DNA from: Riptortus pedestris | Taxonomy: Eukaryota > Arthropoda > Insecta > Hemiptera > Alydidae | NCBI GenBank assembly: GCA_019009955.1 | Contig: CM032228.1 | Location: 68,093,501 to 68,157,500, forward strand | Direction: 5' to 3' | DNA: 64,000 nucleotides | Part shown: positions 22,310 to 33,639 of the stretch, piece after piece | Layout: each line of letters starts with the position of its first letter | Position numbering within the stretch: the stretch's first letter is position 1 | Notes under the pieces: generated by a model | The model's database searches: none | Told to the model about the DNA's origin: nothing | The model's input: the letters and a program-made list of their open reading frames with translations, nothing else | Position numbers and translations under genes: made by a program

Positions 22310-22926
22310 GAGAAATAATAAAAAAACATAAGTTATTAAAACATCAGATGTAATGATTGCAGTGTAGGTTATATTAGGTAATCGAAGCGAGCACTATAAA
22401 AACAAATAACGCAAAATGTAAAAAGTATAGATACCATATAATAATTAAGCAAATTATAACAGTTTCCCTGCATCCAAACACATATAAAATCGAAATACAT
22501 TTTAGCCAGATAAAATAAAAAAAAAAGAATACATAGCATAATATTTAAAAAATTTGATGGAATTACTGCAATTAATTTACTGTAACTTCCAGTGTAACTT
22601 ACTGAATTACTATAACTTCCGAGCAATTACTAAAAAAAAAAAAAAACAACGACAATAACCCAACATGTGAAAAGCATAGATCACAAAAAAAAAAAAAATT
22701 CATGTCTATCCGCCTTGCCTGAAAATGTAGTACAAAACAATAATAACTTTAATTTTGAAAACTTGGAAATTTTGGATAGGGAAACAACACATTTAAAAGA
22801 AAAAATGTACATGTCAGAAAATAAGGAAGCATTAAAAACGGAAGAAGAATTAAGACATTTAACAAATATTTTTTTAAAAACTGGTAATGGGTACAATCTA
22901 CCCAAAAAATGTTTAAAACACTCTTG
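22310..22926 (+). pseudogene. Penelope-like element, GIY-YIG region remnant 2
   Basis: At 22353-22400 a frame reads RCNDCSVGYIR then, after a stop, SKRAL, close to the CNDC..GYIGQ.KR.L start of the Penelope-like GIY-YIG domain. At 22700-22900 it reads NFNFENLEILDRET, then KMYMSENKEALKTEEE, the domain's C-terminal end. The two are separated by about 300 bases collinear with 15990-16330, including a long A run. Multiple stops show it is dead. The reverse transcriptase is not present. Confidence 0.6.
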
Positions 22927-22934
22927 AAATACAA

Positions 22935-23106
22935 TTACTTCCGCTATTATAAGTTGGATCGTAAAATGGTGTTAACCCAGTTTTAGCAGATTTCCCTCAA
23001 GGGAAATCAGCTATTGAGGTTGTACTCATGACGGAATTTTCGACATTTTTCTTCAAATGTCCATCGATCCTACCTAGTAGATGACGAAAATGAAGTCCGT
23101 TCAAAA

Positions 23107-23186
<80 letters not shown>

Positions 23187-23853
23187 CTGTTACCTCTCTA
23201 GCGGTCGCAATTTTTGTTTGATCGTTACCAAACTCGGAATTTAATCGTTTTATGTAAAAAGGAAGATCAAGTTCGTTAATGGCTGAAATCGGACCAGTGG
23301 GAGGGGGGGTTTAGAGGGGAGGATTTTCAAAAAGTCGAAATATCTCCATTATTATGCGTCGGATCGAAAAATTGTATAAAATAAATCTTATTGCAAATTC
23401 AATTTACTATAAATATTGTGCTATACATTTATTCTGTATCTTGAATATTAACCGAGATATTTGCATTTGTATTCTGCGTGTGGTCAGCTATGTTCGGCCT
23501 TTCCGCCGAGAGCTCTGGCGGCCGTTTCTGTAACTATTCGTCCCTCGTGAATAGGTTTAGAGGTTACTTACTACTACAGCTGTTATTAGGCAGATTTCTC
23601 TATTGTAAAACTTCACGTGGGAAATCTGCTTAGTTTACGCAGCCCCTGCGTGACGGACTTTTTGTTAAACTATTGGTACTCTACAATTGTTCTTCTATGT
23701 ATTTTGTCGTAACTTAAGTATTAACCGATTTATTAGCGCTTTCTCGTTTTCTGCCTTCCGTATGCCCCCCCTCTCTCTTCTGCTTATTAGTTTGGGGTGT
23801 TACACCAGCACGTTGGAAATCTGCATAGCCTACGCAGCTCTTGCGTGACAGCC
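22935..23853 (+). mobile_element. Older AGCAG-family copy split by a younger one
   Basis: GGATCGTAAAATGGTGTTAACCC before 22985 continues after 23663 with GTTAAACTATTGGTACTCTA. The uninterrupted arrangement is visible in the related copy near 53400-53460 (GATCGTAAAAT to CTTGTTAAACTATTGATGG). The outer copy ends with GGAAATCTGCATAG, hairpin ACGCAGCTCTTGCGT and GACAGCC at 23853. Confidence 0.75.
22985..23658 (+). mobile_element. AGCAG-family element, full-length 674-bp copy
   Basis: It begins AGCAGATTTCCC with palindrome partner GGGAAATCAGCT, followed by ATTGAGGTTGTACTCATGAC and GATCCTACCTAGTAGATGAC. A 76-bp TA core is at 23109-23184. The G-rich block and GATATCTCC-type interior follow, then the GAGAGCTCTGGCGGCCG region and GGGAAATCTGCT (perfect inverse of the first 12 bases). 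It ends with hairpin ACGCAGCCCCTGCGT and GACGGAC, and T runs flank both ends. It encodes no protein. Confidence 0.9.
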
Positions 23854-23858
23854 TTTTT

Positions 23859-24696
23859 AGCAAATTTCCCTTAAGGGAAATGAGCTATTGAGGTCGTACT
23901 CATGGCCCAATTTTTTAAATATGTCCTCAAAAGTTTATCGATCCTACCCAGGAGATGACGAAAATGAGGTCCGTTCAAAATTTTATATATATATATATAT
24001 ATATTTACATATATATGTGTGTGTGTCTGTTAACGCTCTAGTGGTCATAATTTTTGTTTGATCGTTACCAAAATCTACATTTAATTGTTTTAAGTAAAAA
24101 TACAGTTCAAGTTCGTTACTGGCTTAAATCGGACCAGTGGGAGGGGGGGGGGTTTAGAGGGGGAATTTTGAAAATTTGAAATATCTCCATTGCTATACGT
24201 CAGATCGAAAAAGTGTATAGAACCAATATTTTTGCAAATTAAATTAACTATAAATATTGTTCTATGCATATTTTCTGAATCATGAAAATTAAGCTGTAAT
24301 ATCATGAACCACTTCATTACAAGGTTAAATAAGGAATATTGTTTTCATTGAACTTTTACTTTGTGAGATATTTGGAAATACGTTCTGTAGACCCCCTACC
24401 CCCTTCTTTTGTTCTTAGATTACTAAAATTTAAGTAATTGAGATTAAAATTATTCTGATTCATTACAAATTACGGCACTAGCTATAGTATACAGTTTTCA
24501 ATAAAATTAATGTGTTATATTCAGATATATTTCATTAATAGTTTTTCTTTCAGGTCTAGAACCAGGTTGCTGGCCTGTATGTTTGCAATTCAAACGCTTT
24601 CCGCCGTAGAGTTATTAACTAGTAACTGAAAGATTTCTCATTACCGTTTGTATTTATTTACTTAATATTTGCGGTGGTGTTACCTGCGTGACGGAC
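23859..24696 (+). mobile_element. AGCAG-family element, 838-bp copy
   Basis: The copy starts AGCAAATTTCCC with partner GGGAAATGAGCT, directly after the T run that ends the previous copy. It has a TA/TG core (23985-24028) and the full interior. It ends TGCGTGACGGAC; the inverted repeat and first hairpin arm are deleted (GGTGTTACCTGCGTGACGG). Confidence 0.8.
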
Positions 24697-24699
24697 TTT

Positions 24700-25185
24700 A
24701 TTTATAAAGGGGTGAGACATGCTTATTAAGAGTTAATCAACCGAATACGCATGTTGATAAAGCAAAGTGATATTGAATAGACTCCAGACTCCTAATCCTT
24801 TATACAAAGGATAACTCCAAGGCCCACAGGATACTAATGGTACTGCTGCTCAGGGTTAATCAGGATATGTAGGTTATTCACAGACTTAATCCTGCCTATG
24901 TGTTGGCCAATAGGATGCCCTTCGTAAACATAGGTCTAATCTGATTACTGCTAACACATTCTGATTGCCTCGCACCTCAGGCCTGTTGTACAACATACAC
25001 ATAGGTGTAGGGGGTTAACCTCAACCTGGGGCAACACTTAAATGGGATAACAAACAGAGTTCTAAGGAATGTAACAAGTAAACAGTATCAATTGAAATTT
25101 GAAAATGACACCGTTGATAGTAGGAGAGTATGAAAGTTACATGAAATTAAGATGATGCCAAACATAAAAGTTAGTCCTATTGTTG
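24700..25185. other. Unassigned, apparently single-copy stretch
   Basis: Moderate G+C with several internal echoes such as ACATAGGTCTAATC and ACATAGGTGTAGGG. No protein or RNA recognised. Confidence 0.35.
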
Positions 25186-25190
25186 TTTGT

Positions 25191-25224
25191 TTGGAAGGTC
25201 AGCGCTCTATCGTCAATGCCTGCT
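25191..25224 (-). other. Hammerhead-ribozyme-like motif, degenerate
   Basis: The minus strand reads TTGACGATAGAGCGCTGACC, then TTCCAAAC. Its layout parallels the copy at 54020-54058, with CTGA changed to TTGA and GAAA changed to CAAA. Confidence 0.3.
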
Positions 25225-25309
25225 GACAAACAAACCTTAAGTCAATCTAACAATCATAGCACGGAGAACAGTGTAAAAAACAGTCACAAAACAAAAATAA
25301 ATAAAGAAT

Positions 25310-25828
25310 AAAAACATTAAAACCAAAATAAATCCAGGATGAAAACAATAGAAAATTTAAATAATAGTCAACTAATAAAATTAAAAAAAAAGTTAAAAAC
25401 GATAAGCGTATGTTAATGATAAAACCTAAAATCTATAAACCATAAATTAAATTAAAAAACAAAAAAAAAAGTAACAGATAGGAAAACTATATCAACGTAT
25501 CACAGTGAGGGGGGGGGGGGGAATCTCCTCTCTATTATTAGTTATTAGTATATGGTGGTTCATTTATTTTTTAGTTGTCTTTTGCATTACAGTTCCTTTA
25601 GTGTGCATTTCAGGGTCCCCCCCCCCACTGTGATATAATAATGTAGTTTTCCTATCTGTAATTTGTAGTTATTTAATTTTATTTATAGTTTTTAGATTTT
25701 AAGTTTTTATCTTTGACATACGCTTATCGTTTTTTTTTTTACTTTTTTAATTTTATTAGTTGACTATTTATTTAATTTTCGATTGTTTTATCCTGGATTT
25801 ATTTGGGTCTTAATGTTTTAAATAAAAA
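25310..25828. repeat. Foldback element with about 210-bp arms
   Basis: The left arm (25310-25521) and right arm (25617-25828) are inverted copies. Shared landmarks include AATAAATCCAGGAT, AATAGTCAACTAATAAAATT, AACGATAAGCGTATGT, CAGATAGGAAAACTA and TATCACAGTG. The inner ends are a G14 run on the left and a C run on the right, around a 95-base spacer. No coding capacity is seen. Confidence 0.85.
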
Positions 25829-25899
25829 GATTTCCCAAGTGCTGGTATCATCTCACCACATATTCTCTATTTCTACGCAATACAAAACAGTTATTTTGA

Positions 25900-25990
25900 A
25901 CTTTCAAAACCTAGGATAGATGAAAATATGAAGAAGTTTTTTGAAAATCGCTTCCTGAGTACGACCTTAATATCTGATTTCCCTGCATAA
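25900..25990 (-). mobile_element. AGCAG-family 5' fragment
   Basis: Minus-strand reading gives GGGAAATCAGATATTAAGGTCGT, then CTATCCTAGG, matching the first 90 bp of the family. Confidence 0.55.
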
Positions 25991-25994
25991 TTTA

Positions 25995-27960
25995 TACTTT
26001 GCCAGTACCAGTAAAATATAAAATAGATAACATTGAGAATATTCATTTATGTATAAAAATGATTTCTCAGATGTTTGAAAAATTTCCCGAGGGAAGTTTT
26101 CATTGGTAGAATGAATCTCAAAATTATGTAATTCATAAATATTTTTTCATCGTTTAAGAACCGATATAAGTATTATAAAAATAATTTCCTCTTATAGTTT
26201 CTTGACAAAACCAGCATTAAAGATGATATTGAGCAATATGTGTTTTGAATTCAATGTAACCCCTCCTCCTCCCACCAACATGAAAATTTCAATTCTCAGA
26301 CATCCTATGTTGTACTACGGGATAATTGACAAAAGTCATTATACTATGTTACGCATGAAACTCGCATTTATTATTCAACGAATAATAAAGTATTAATTCT
26401 CGATCATGGGTTCAAATAAGTATTGTCTCCCATAAAAATAAAGAGATTATTTCATCTTCTTATCATTATTTTAAAAGATATGATATGATTTTCTTCAGGT
26501 AATCTTTTTAATTCCAGTGAAATAAGGAGTGGTGACAGAGACTGGAATTAATAAGCAAACTGTTTACTTCTAGTAGAGAATTAAAATTAAAATGAGGGGA
26601 ATATAATTAACATTATTCCCAGTAAACACTCAAGCCTGTCGACAGGAGAAGAGATGGTACAGAAATTCATACCCTAAATAAATATATATAAAATTTGAAG
26701 ATTTTCATTATTTAATACTGCAGACGTAGTCCCATATATACTAATAAATTATATTTAATGACCGGAAGTGAAAGTCTTAAATCCGGTTTAAGGACCAGAT
26801 AATGAATTCAAAACCCAATCCGTTCTTGCCATTTTTTTCAATAAAATCAATATTAACATAGATATTGACGGATAAATGTTTTGACTTCGTCCAAGTAAAA
26901 TCCACTCCTGAAAGTGGCAGTGAAGAATAAAATAGGCCATGCTAACAATACCCTTCATTCATAAAATATTTTATTTATCTTTGAGAGATTCTGTCTTTCT
27001 TTTGAGTCACTTCGAAATGTATAAAATCCAATGACGTTTTTGGGCCATAATCGTTATTCACACAATATGAATTATACATATTTTCTAAAAAAAAAAAAAA
27101 CAATATTGACGAAGATATTGACGAAAATGAGTTTTTTCCCATCTTGGGATAGTTTACTCACAAATCATGAAGTTCCTAAAACTCTTCAGAGATGTAATTG
27201 AGTCATGTTTTATAAGTAACAAACGGGATGTCAGACTGACAGAAAAGATTTTCAAGTTTGTTGCTATTGTTCTTAGTATGAAAAATAAATAACCTATGAA
27301 ATTAAAAAGAAAATCAGACAAACCTTAGAGATTTATTTATATAGATATACCTCATTAGGCATTCATCACAGTTAAGAAAAGGAAATTCTTCTTCTTCTTA
27401 AAACAACAACATTTGTTTGCTCCCCTTGTACATGATATTGGTATTCCCTGTGAAGAGATTTTCTCTATGACAAATCAAATATGCATGTATGTTTTGTCGT
27501 ATAACAAAGCATAAATTAGATATACACTAAAAACTTAAAGAGGGACCCAATAATTTTATTGGGCACTAACAACTGAACCGAACTTAACAAAACTCTATAT
27601 GTAAATTAGCATTAATTCTTCAATGATTATAAGCTATCTTAAATTTTTTAGGTTTGAAGGGGAGAGGGGGTTATAAGGGAGACCTGAATAAAAAATTTTA
27701 GGCAAACGTGCACATAACAAAAGTTGTTTTTTGTGTTATTAAAAGTAGCTTTTGTTTTAAACTTTTTTTCGTATAACAATGTGTGAAGCAATTAATTTGC
27801 ATAGAGATATTGATATCCTCAACAATTCTTTCCAATATGAACATAATTGATTATAACGAATTCTTTTTAGAAAAATTGATGTTATTTCAAAACAAAGAAT
27901 AATGAAATTTTTATATTACTTGTTTTTCATTTCATACTTTGTTTAATATCCTAATCGCTT
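25995..27960. other. Unassigned A+T-rich stretch
   Basis: Nothing recognised. The distal part may be the body of a Helitron-like element ending at 27998. Confidence 0.4.
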
Positions 27961-27964
27961 GAAA

Positions 27965-27998
27965 TGTCATGCAGAACAACGTCTGTCGGGTCCGCTAG
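27965..27998 (+). mobile_element. Possible Helitron-like 3' terminus
   Basis: CGTCTGTCGGGTCCG precedes CTAG, then T and a TA run, resembling insect Helitron ends and the terminus at 8388. The hairpin is poor here, so the call is weaker. Confidence 0.4.
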
Positions 27999-27999
27999 T

Positions 28000-28935
28000 A
28001 TATATATATTTAAATTATTTGAAACAAATTTAAACAATGAAAATAATTTGGAAACATTGCTGTACCAAGTTAATATCGGTTTAGCGCTATAAGTTACTAA
28101 AGTATAAGATCAAAATCAAATAGGACGTGTCAAGAGAACAGCTGTTGCCTATGATATATAAACTCTAGGAGGGAGAAAATAAACGAAATTATATCGACCT
28201 AAGGTAATGGACTTGGCCTTCCACCATTAATCCTACGTTCTACATAAATCTCTAAATATAGTCTAAATATCCACAATATATTAAGGAACTATATATCCTG
28301 GATTCGGGCAATTTAATACATCAACTTAAGAAACAGATACATTGATTCAGACATTCCTCAGGATGGTTTTAATATAACATATTATACATGTCTTTCACTA
28401 AACATTTTTGTGTTACGTGTAGAAAATCCTTATAATATAACGTTACAAAAAAACCACCTTAAATGGAAATTCTCCCCCCGATGCTATGAATATAAAAGTA
28501 ATATATAAGTATTAGGCTATAAGGTCTTTACTGGAAAAATAAATATTCCACTTTATTGTTAAAAAAGGCGTGCTATATAGAGATTGCTCGTCCCTAGGAA
28601 GGCTAAGGAAATAAAGGATTTATTTTATAGTCCCTTCTATTGATACAGACACAATGGATAGATGGCTCGTTCAGTGGTGTCATTTCAGTAAAACGGGACC
28701 TAAAGAAGATTTTAAATTTCATTTAATAGCTAAATAAATAAAATAGTTACTTACAGTCTAGTTATGCACTATTTTTTTTATTGAGCCATTTTTACAGACA
28801 TGTTTCAACCTGTAGGCCTACCTTACATGAGGAGCTAATAGTCTAAAACTTTCCACGGGGACCTGTCGAACTGGGAAGTAGTCCATCTCTACAGTCCAGC
28901 ACACTAACCACTCTGCCCCTCTATGCAGTATTTAT
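28000..28935. other. Unassigned stretch
   Basis: No recognised repeat, RNA or domain. Confidence 0.4.
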
Positions 28936-28940
28936 AAATA

Positions 28941-29695
28941 ATGAATGAATGAATATTTTTATTGCTTTTAAAAATTTAACAATTTCATAGCATGGGTTCA
29001 GCCCATGTTCATGATTGCATTTTTCGTTTATCTTTTCTTTATATAAACATAAACAGAGAATTCATTTAAAAATATCAAAAAATAAAAACTATATACAAAA
29101 GAAACATAAAACATTAATTTTATTTTAATAATTATATTTATTGCATTTTTTTCCTCTGACGTAAAGACTTTTAAGTATGAAAAAAATATATATGTAGTTT
29201 ATTTTATTCTTGTCCATAAGGTCAAACAAATTATCCATGGATTGCTGTGGAATGTTGAGACTTTTCAGGAGGTGTTTTCTTTTCTCTGCTAAAACGGGGC
29301 ATTTAAGGATGAAGTGCGCAACGGTGTCTTGGCTATCTTCGCAAAGGGGGCATGGCTTTTCTGGATTGAATAAGTAAATTGTCCTACCAACTATCAATCT
29401 TTGATGTTTTGTACGCGGATAATAAGCGGATTTGAGATATTAACTTTTGTCTTAAAAAATGGCACATTTTGGTACAGGTAAAGTACTGGCTGTATGTACT
29501 GTTTAAAACTCTTTCAATGTTTAACGAAATTAACTGGTTCTCGAGAGCTTCTAAATAAGTCTTTATTTTTCCATTAATATTTTCCGCCCTTTCCAATTCC
29601 ACCAAGCTCCCTCCTATGCACCCAAGATACCCTTCCAGTTCATTCACCCAATTAAATGGCATTGAATAATTGGCAGATAATTCCTTTAGGCGCAT
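28941..29695 (-). pseudogene. LINE ORF2 C-terminus with 3' tail, 5'-truncated
   Basis: The upstream frame (29384-29695) encodes PFNWVNELEGYLG and an Ile/Leu/Asn-rich linker to KLISQIRLLSAYKT. The overlapping frame (29125-29397) continues with VGRTIYLFNPEKPCPLCEDS and AHFILKCPVL, the C-x2-C...H...C zinc knuckle of LINE ORF2. The change of frame at 29384-29397 shows a frameshift. The 3' untranslated part contains the hairpin CATGGGCTGAACCCATG (minus strand, about 28992-29008) and ends in tandem ATTC units (28941-28957), a simple-repeat tail rather than poly(A). It shares its layout with the LINE at 17897-18757, but the sequences are diverged. Reverse transcriptase and endonuclease domains are lost. 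Confidence 0.8.
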
Positions 29696-29699
29696 GTAA

Positions 29700-30150
29700 C
29701 ACAGTCTTTATAGATTATCTGCCGACTTCTCTTGTGGAGCCTTCCCCACCAATTCAACATCCTCTTGAAAATTATCAGTCGAGTATTTATACAAAACAAA
29801 ATCTGATGAGAGAATCACATGACATCCTTGTGCTACTATTAAATAACTATTAACAAAATGTTAGGCCTCACTAAATTTAAAATAATTGGATTTGAAAGTG
29901 TTATATGATTTCTACGTTTCAACTCGTCGGAGGGTATAATTTGTTGACCTTTTTATGTGTTCAAATATTTTGGTTCTACGGTAGTGAGAAGTTTGTATTT
30001 TTGCCCTTCTCTAAACCTCACCCCTCCCATAGTCCTTTCAAACCAAATAAGGACGTGCCCAACAAGAGGATACTACATCAAAAAAGTATGAAATTGCAAT
30101 AATCTATGTGTAAACGTTTTAGATGATTTCCAAATCAACTATGCTATTTC
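29700..30150. other. Unassigned stretch
   Basis: May include more of the LINE's minus-strand sequence at its left edge; otherwise nothing recognised. Confidence 0.35.
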
Positions 30151-30154
30151 TGCT

Positions 30155-30439
30155 CTAGTGGTTTGTCTTTTCGTTACCAAACTTGATACATAGGCGAGGC
30201 AAATGTACTCGCAGGCTTCCACGGTCTGATACAATAACATTAATACAATCACCCGGGTTGGACAATGTCATAGTGGTATAACTTGCGAAGCTTTCGCTCA
30301 TCTTGCTGTGATCTTCTTCGCGGCTTACAAAAGAACGAAGGAGAGGGATAGGAGGGACTATATATGCAGGAGGGTCCATTTTTTCCCCGCCTCTGCCCCC
30401 CGCTGTACCTTTGGGTTTTCCCATACCAGCGGTCTCCAT
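30155..30439 (-). other. G+C-richer island with a 94-codon open frame
   Basis: The minus frame starts with ATG and encodes a Gly/Pro/Lys-rich start (GKPKGTAGGRGG), then PPAYIVPPIPLL and a mixed segment with REEDHSKMSESF. I recognise no domain. The lower A+T content makes a long frame likelier by chance, but it also fits an exon. The adjacent plus-strand sequence (30140-30180) resembles a short AGCAG-family fragment, so part of the frame's 3' end may be repeat. Confidence 0.2.
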
Positions 30440-30449
30440 TTAATAAGAG

Positions 30450-32495
30450 ATATAAAAATTTGAATAGATCAATTGGGCCAGAAAACTTAGCCTAACTCAC
30501 CGAGCACGGCTAAGCATAAAAGTGCAACATTTGGGAGATTTAGTTTAATTCCGAAAATTCCTAGGGGAGAGTCCAATAAACGTGGCTGGAGCCTGTCTTG
30601 CCATTGGTTGGTATTATCCAGCGAACATTTTGCGGTCTCTCCGGTACTTGGTGGGTTTATCCGGGTTCGTCCTGTGAAAAAGGCATACCAATTTTTACTC
30701 AGTATCTGCCCATCTTCTCTGTTGATGTTGTTAAGTTGTTTGATTTTTTCTATTGCTTCACGTATGGTATTCTGGCTAACTTATTCAATTTTTGCCCAAA
30801 TGGTGTCTTCAAATTTGATATTATGAATCGTGATGGGGAAATCTTAAGCAACGCCGATTTTTCGATTTTGTTGCTTTTTTTACACAGGCTATGTGTTCCA
30901 TGATTCTCGTTCTGATCAGCCTACCCCCCCCCCCACCCCACTTTCTCCCAAACAATAATTAATCAGAAATTTCAGTTCCCCATAAATGTATTTAACACTT
31001 GATTTAACTAAAACAGGAACATTAATTGAAATCACGCTGTTTCTATTTTGAAGATAATTGTAATCATATTTTTTGACATAATTGAATGCAAACAGGACTG
31101 AGGTCTTAATGAGCGGGAAGTTGATTGGCAAAACTGAGTGTGGGGAGGGAAGGTGGGAGATTTCCTTTCTGTCTTCTCACTGCTAACAATACATTACAGA
31201 GAGTTGTTTAAGTTACTAGTATTTCCTAATGATTAAGATTAATTTTATATTTCGATTTATGCATAAGACTCTTTGATTTCGATAACGGGAGCATTTGAAG
31301 TAAGAATAAATTATTTTTGTGTCACAGGATAAATTATGCAACTTGACGTATTATGGTGGGAATGCACAAATAGGTTATAATATACATTTTCTCCACCCCC
31401 TCCCGACGTCACATTGGTTTATGTTTACATGTGGCTTGATGCTTTTTTTTTGTTTTAATTATTTGTTCTGTTTATTACTTGTTTTTAATTTTTATTTGTT
31501 GGGCGTCCGTTTTAGTTATTTTTTTTATAATTTGGTAGTACTTTATACGGTTTAAGGTTGACCAAAATCTTCTAGTTACGGGCGCCTTTGAATAAGTAAT
31601 TAAGAGAATTAAAAAAATTATTTTTGAATTTGATACTCTATATACTTTACTTATATTACAATTTTTATAGTGTATCAAGAGATTTTCTTTTTTTTATGGT
31701 CATTGAAACAAATATGATATCTAAATCAATCTTCTCACAAATGAATACTAAACGCTTAGGTCAAAGACGTATATGTGGATAATTTCTTTTAGAAAAGTTA
31801 GAATAAATCTAAAAGGCTTATATTACTCGTAAATTTATAACAACGAAATGTTTAATATTTATAGAAACTTTGAAATTTACAAATATTGTATAGAACGTAC
31901 GGAAAGGAAATGTATTAAAAAACAAAACAAAAAAAACAAGGTAATGAATATTCTGGCTTTTCCAAAATCAAATAAATATAACTTACGGAAAAACAATAGT
32001 ATTTCAAATATTCCGTTTCCGTGATTCCTCTTAATCGAAGTATTCTCATAGCCATTATTGGGATTACCTTATACCTGACGTGAGTAAATAGTCAAACAAA
32101 TAAATTTGCGGGAAGGGCACGCACGAGAATGTTTGTCGAAAACGTCATCTATATAGTAGACGAGCAAACACAAACAGCAAAACCGTGTGTACACTGGGAA
32201 TTGGTGTCGGTTCTCCGCTACGACCAGGGCCAAAGGGCTTCTCTCAACACCGTTTAATTCTATCAGATACCTTCTTAAATATGCAAAGTTTAAATGATCT
32301 TAACGTTTTTTTTTTTTTAAAAAAAAAAGAATGTATGCAAGAATCGACATGAATCAATAGACCTACATTATTATAGCTCAATTGGTTGAATAATATTGCC
32401 AAGTCCTCTGTAATATTTTCCTTTGCGGACAGCACTTACCTCTATTTTACGTGCTATGCTTCGAGACAGCACTGTAATCGCCCAGCGATAGGCCT
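30450..32495. other. Unassigned stretch
   Basis: No domain or family recognised. A 101-codon plus frame at 30598-30903 is hydrophobic and T-rich and is treated as chance. Confidence 0.4.
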
Positions 32496-32500
32496 AGCCA

Positions 32501-32537
32501 CAACTGAAGATGATCATTCGAATAGACCGAAACTACT
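32501..32537 (+). other. Hammerhead-ribozyme-like motif
   Basis: CTGAAGATGATC, nine bases, then GACCGAAACTAC. The CUGANGA and CGAAAC cores are intact and GATC/GACC could form an imperfect stem II. The stems I and III strands are not established. Confidence 0.4.
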
Positions 32538-32764
32538 TTCCATAAACATAAGATATTATTATAATATAAGATAATATTACAGTAGTCTTGGTAATATATT
32601 GATCCTAATAAAAATCATGTCTACCGCCACGGCCTCATACGTTTCTCATAAATCGTAACTGAGTTTGTGGGTATTCATTTTTTTTTTTAAATTTCAAACT
32701 CCACTTTGACTGAGCAAGCTGTTTCAGTAACTAGATAAATAACGACTAGTAACTATACGCTCAA

Positions 32765-33227
32765 TTTATATATAAATATATATATATATATATTTGTCTG
32801 TTAACGCTCAAGTGGTCGCAATTTCTGTTTGATCGTTACTCGTTAATGGCTGAAATCGGACCAGTGGGAGAGGGGGGGGGGTGTTTAGAAGGGGGGATTT
32901 TTGAAAATTCAAAATATCTCCGTTATTATGTGTCGAGAATCAATCTTATTGCAAATTAAATTTACTATAAATATTGCTTTATACACTTTTTCTGTACCTT
33001 GAATATTAACCGAGATATTTGCATTTGTATTGTGTGTGTGATCGGCAGGAGTCGGCTATGTTCGGGACTTTCCGCCGAGAGCTAGTACGGCTGTTTTCGT
33101 AACTATTCGTCCCTCGTGAATAGGTTTAGAGAGCCCTTACTACTACTGTTATTATTAGGCAGATGTCTCTATTGTAAAACTTCACGGGGGAAATCTGCTT
33201 AGTTTACGCAGCCCCTGCGTGTCGGAC
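32765..33227 (+). mobile_element. AGCAG-family element, 5'-truncated
   Basis: It starts at the TA core (32770-32793) and continues TTTGTCTGTTAACGCTC. It then has the G-rich block (32870-32900), the GAGAGCTAGTACGGC region, GGGAAATCTGCTTAG, hairpin ACGCAGCCCCTGCGT and GTCGGAC. The 5' palindrome is missing. Confidence 0.85.
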
Positions 33228-33344
33228 ATTTTGTTTGATCATTACGATACATTTCTTGGTATTTTTATGTTGTCAGACTTAACTACCCCCCCCTCTCCCT
33301 TCCACTTCTAATAGTTTCTTTTTAGATAGGCTTCTCATTAATGG

Positions 33345-33635
33345 AGAAATTGAGCTAATGATGCAGTGGTTATGGGCCAGCGGGGCTAAAGAGTATATAT
33401 ATATTTATAACAGCCCCTCGGGATGACTAACGATTATGACTCTGTTAGATCCCGCCCACAGGCTGTGAGTGAACATACCCCAGACCCCACGGAAGCAATG
33501 GGGCCCGTCAGTCTACTGGATAGAATTCGCTCAAGTCCCTCCTAGTTTAAAGGGAATCACTCACTACGTAAAACTCTGATCTCGAATCCCTCGAGCCTCA
33601 CGCGGAGGTAGTTAAAGATCCTAAAGGTCTATAAT
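33345..33635 (+). repeat. Two-copy interspersed repeat (family B), copy 2
   Basis: Collinear with 1250-1540 over GCTAAAGAGTA, ACAGCCCCTC, GTTAGATCCCGCCCACA, GGGCCC and ATCACTCACTACGTAAAAC. It contains a short TA-rich insertion after AAAGAG. It lies about 120 bp downstream of an AGCAG-family element. Confidence 0.7.
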
Positions 33636-33639
33636 CCCC

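Noticed and set aside
22369..22626. 85-codon hydrophobic minus frame
   Set aside because: It is antisense to the second Penelope-like remnant and partly shared with the first.
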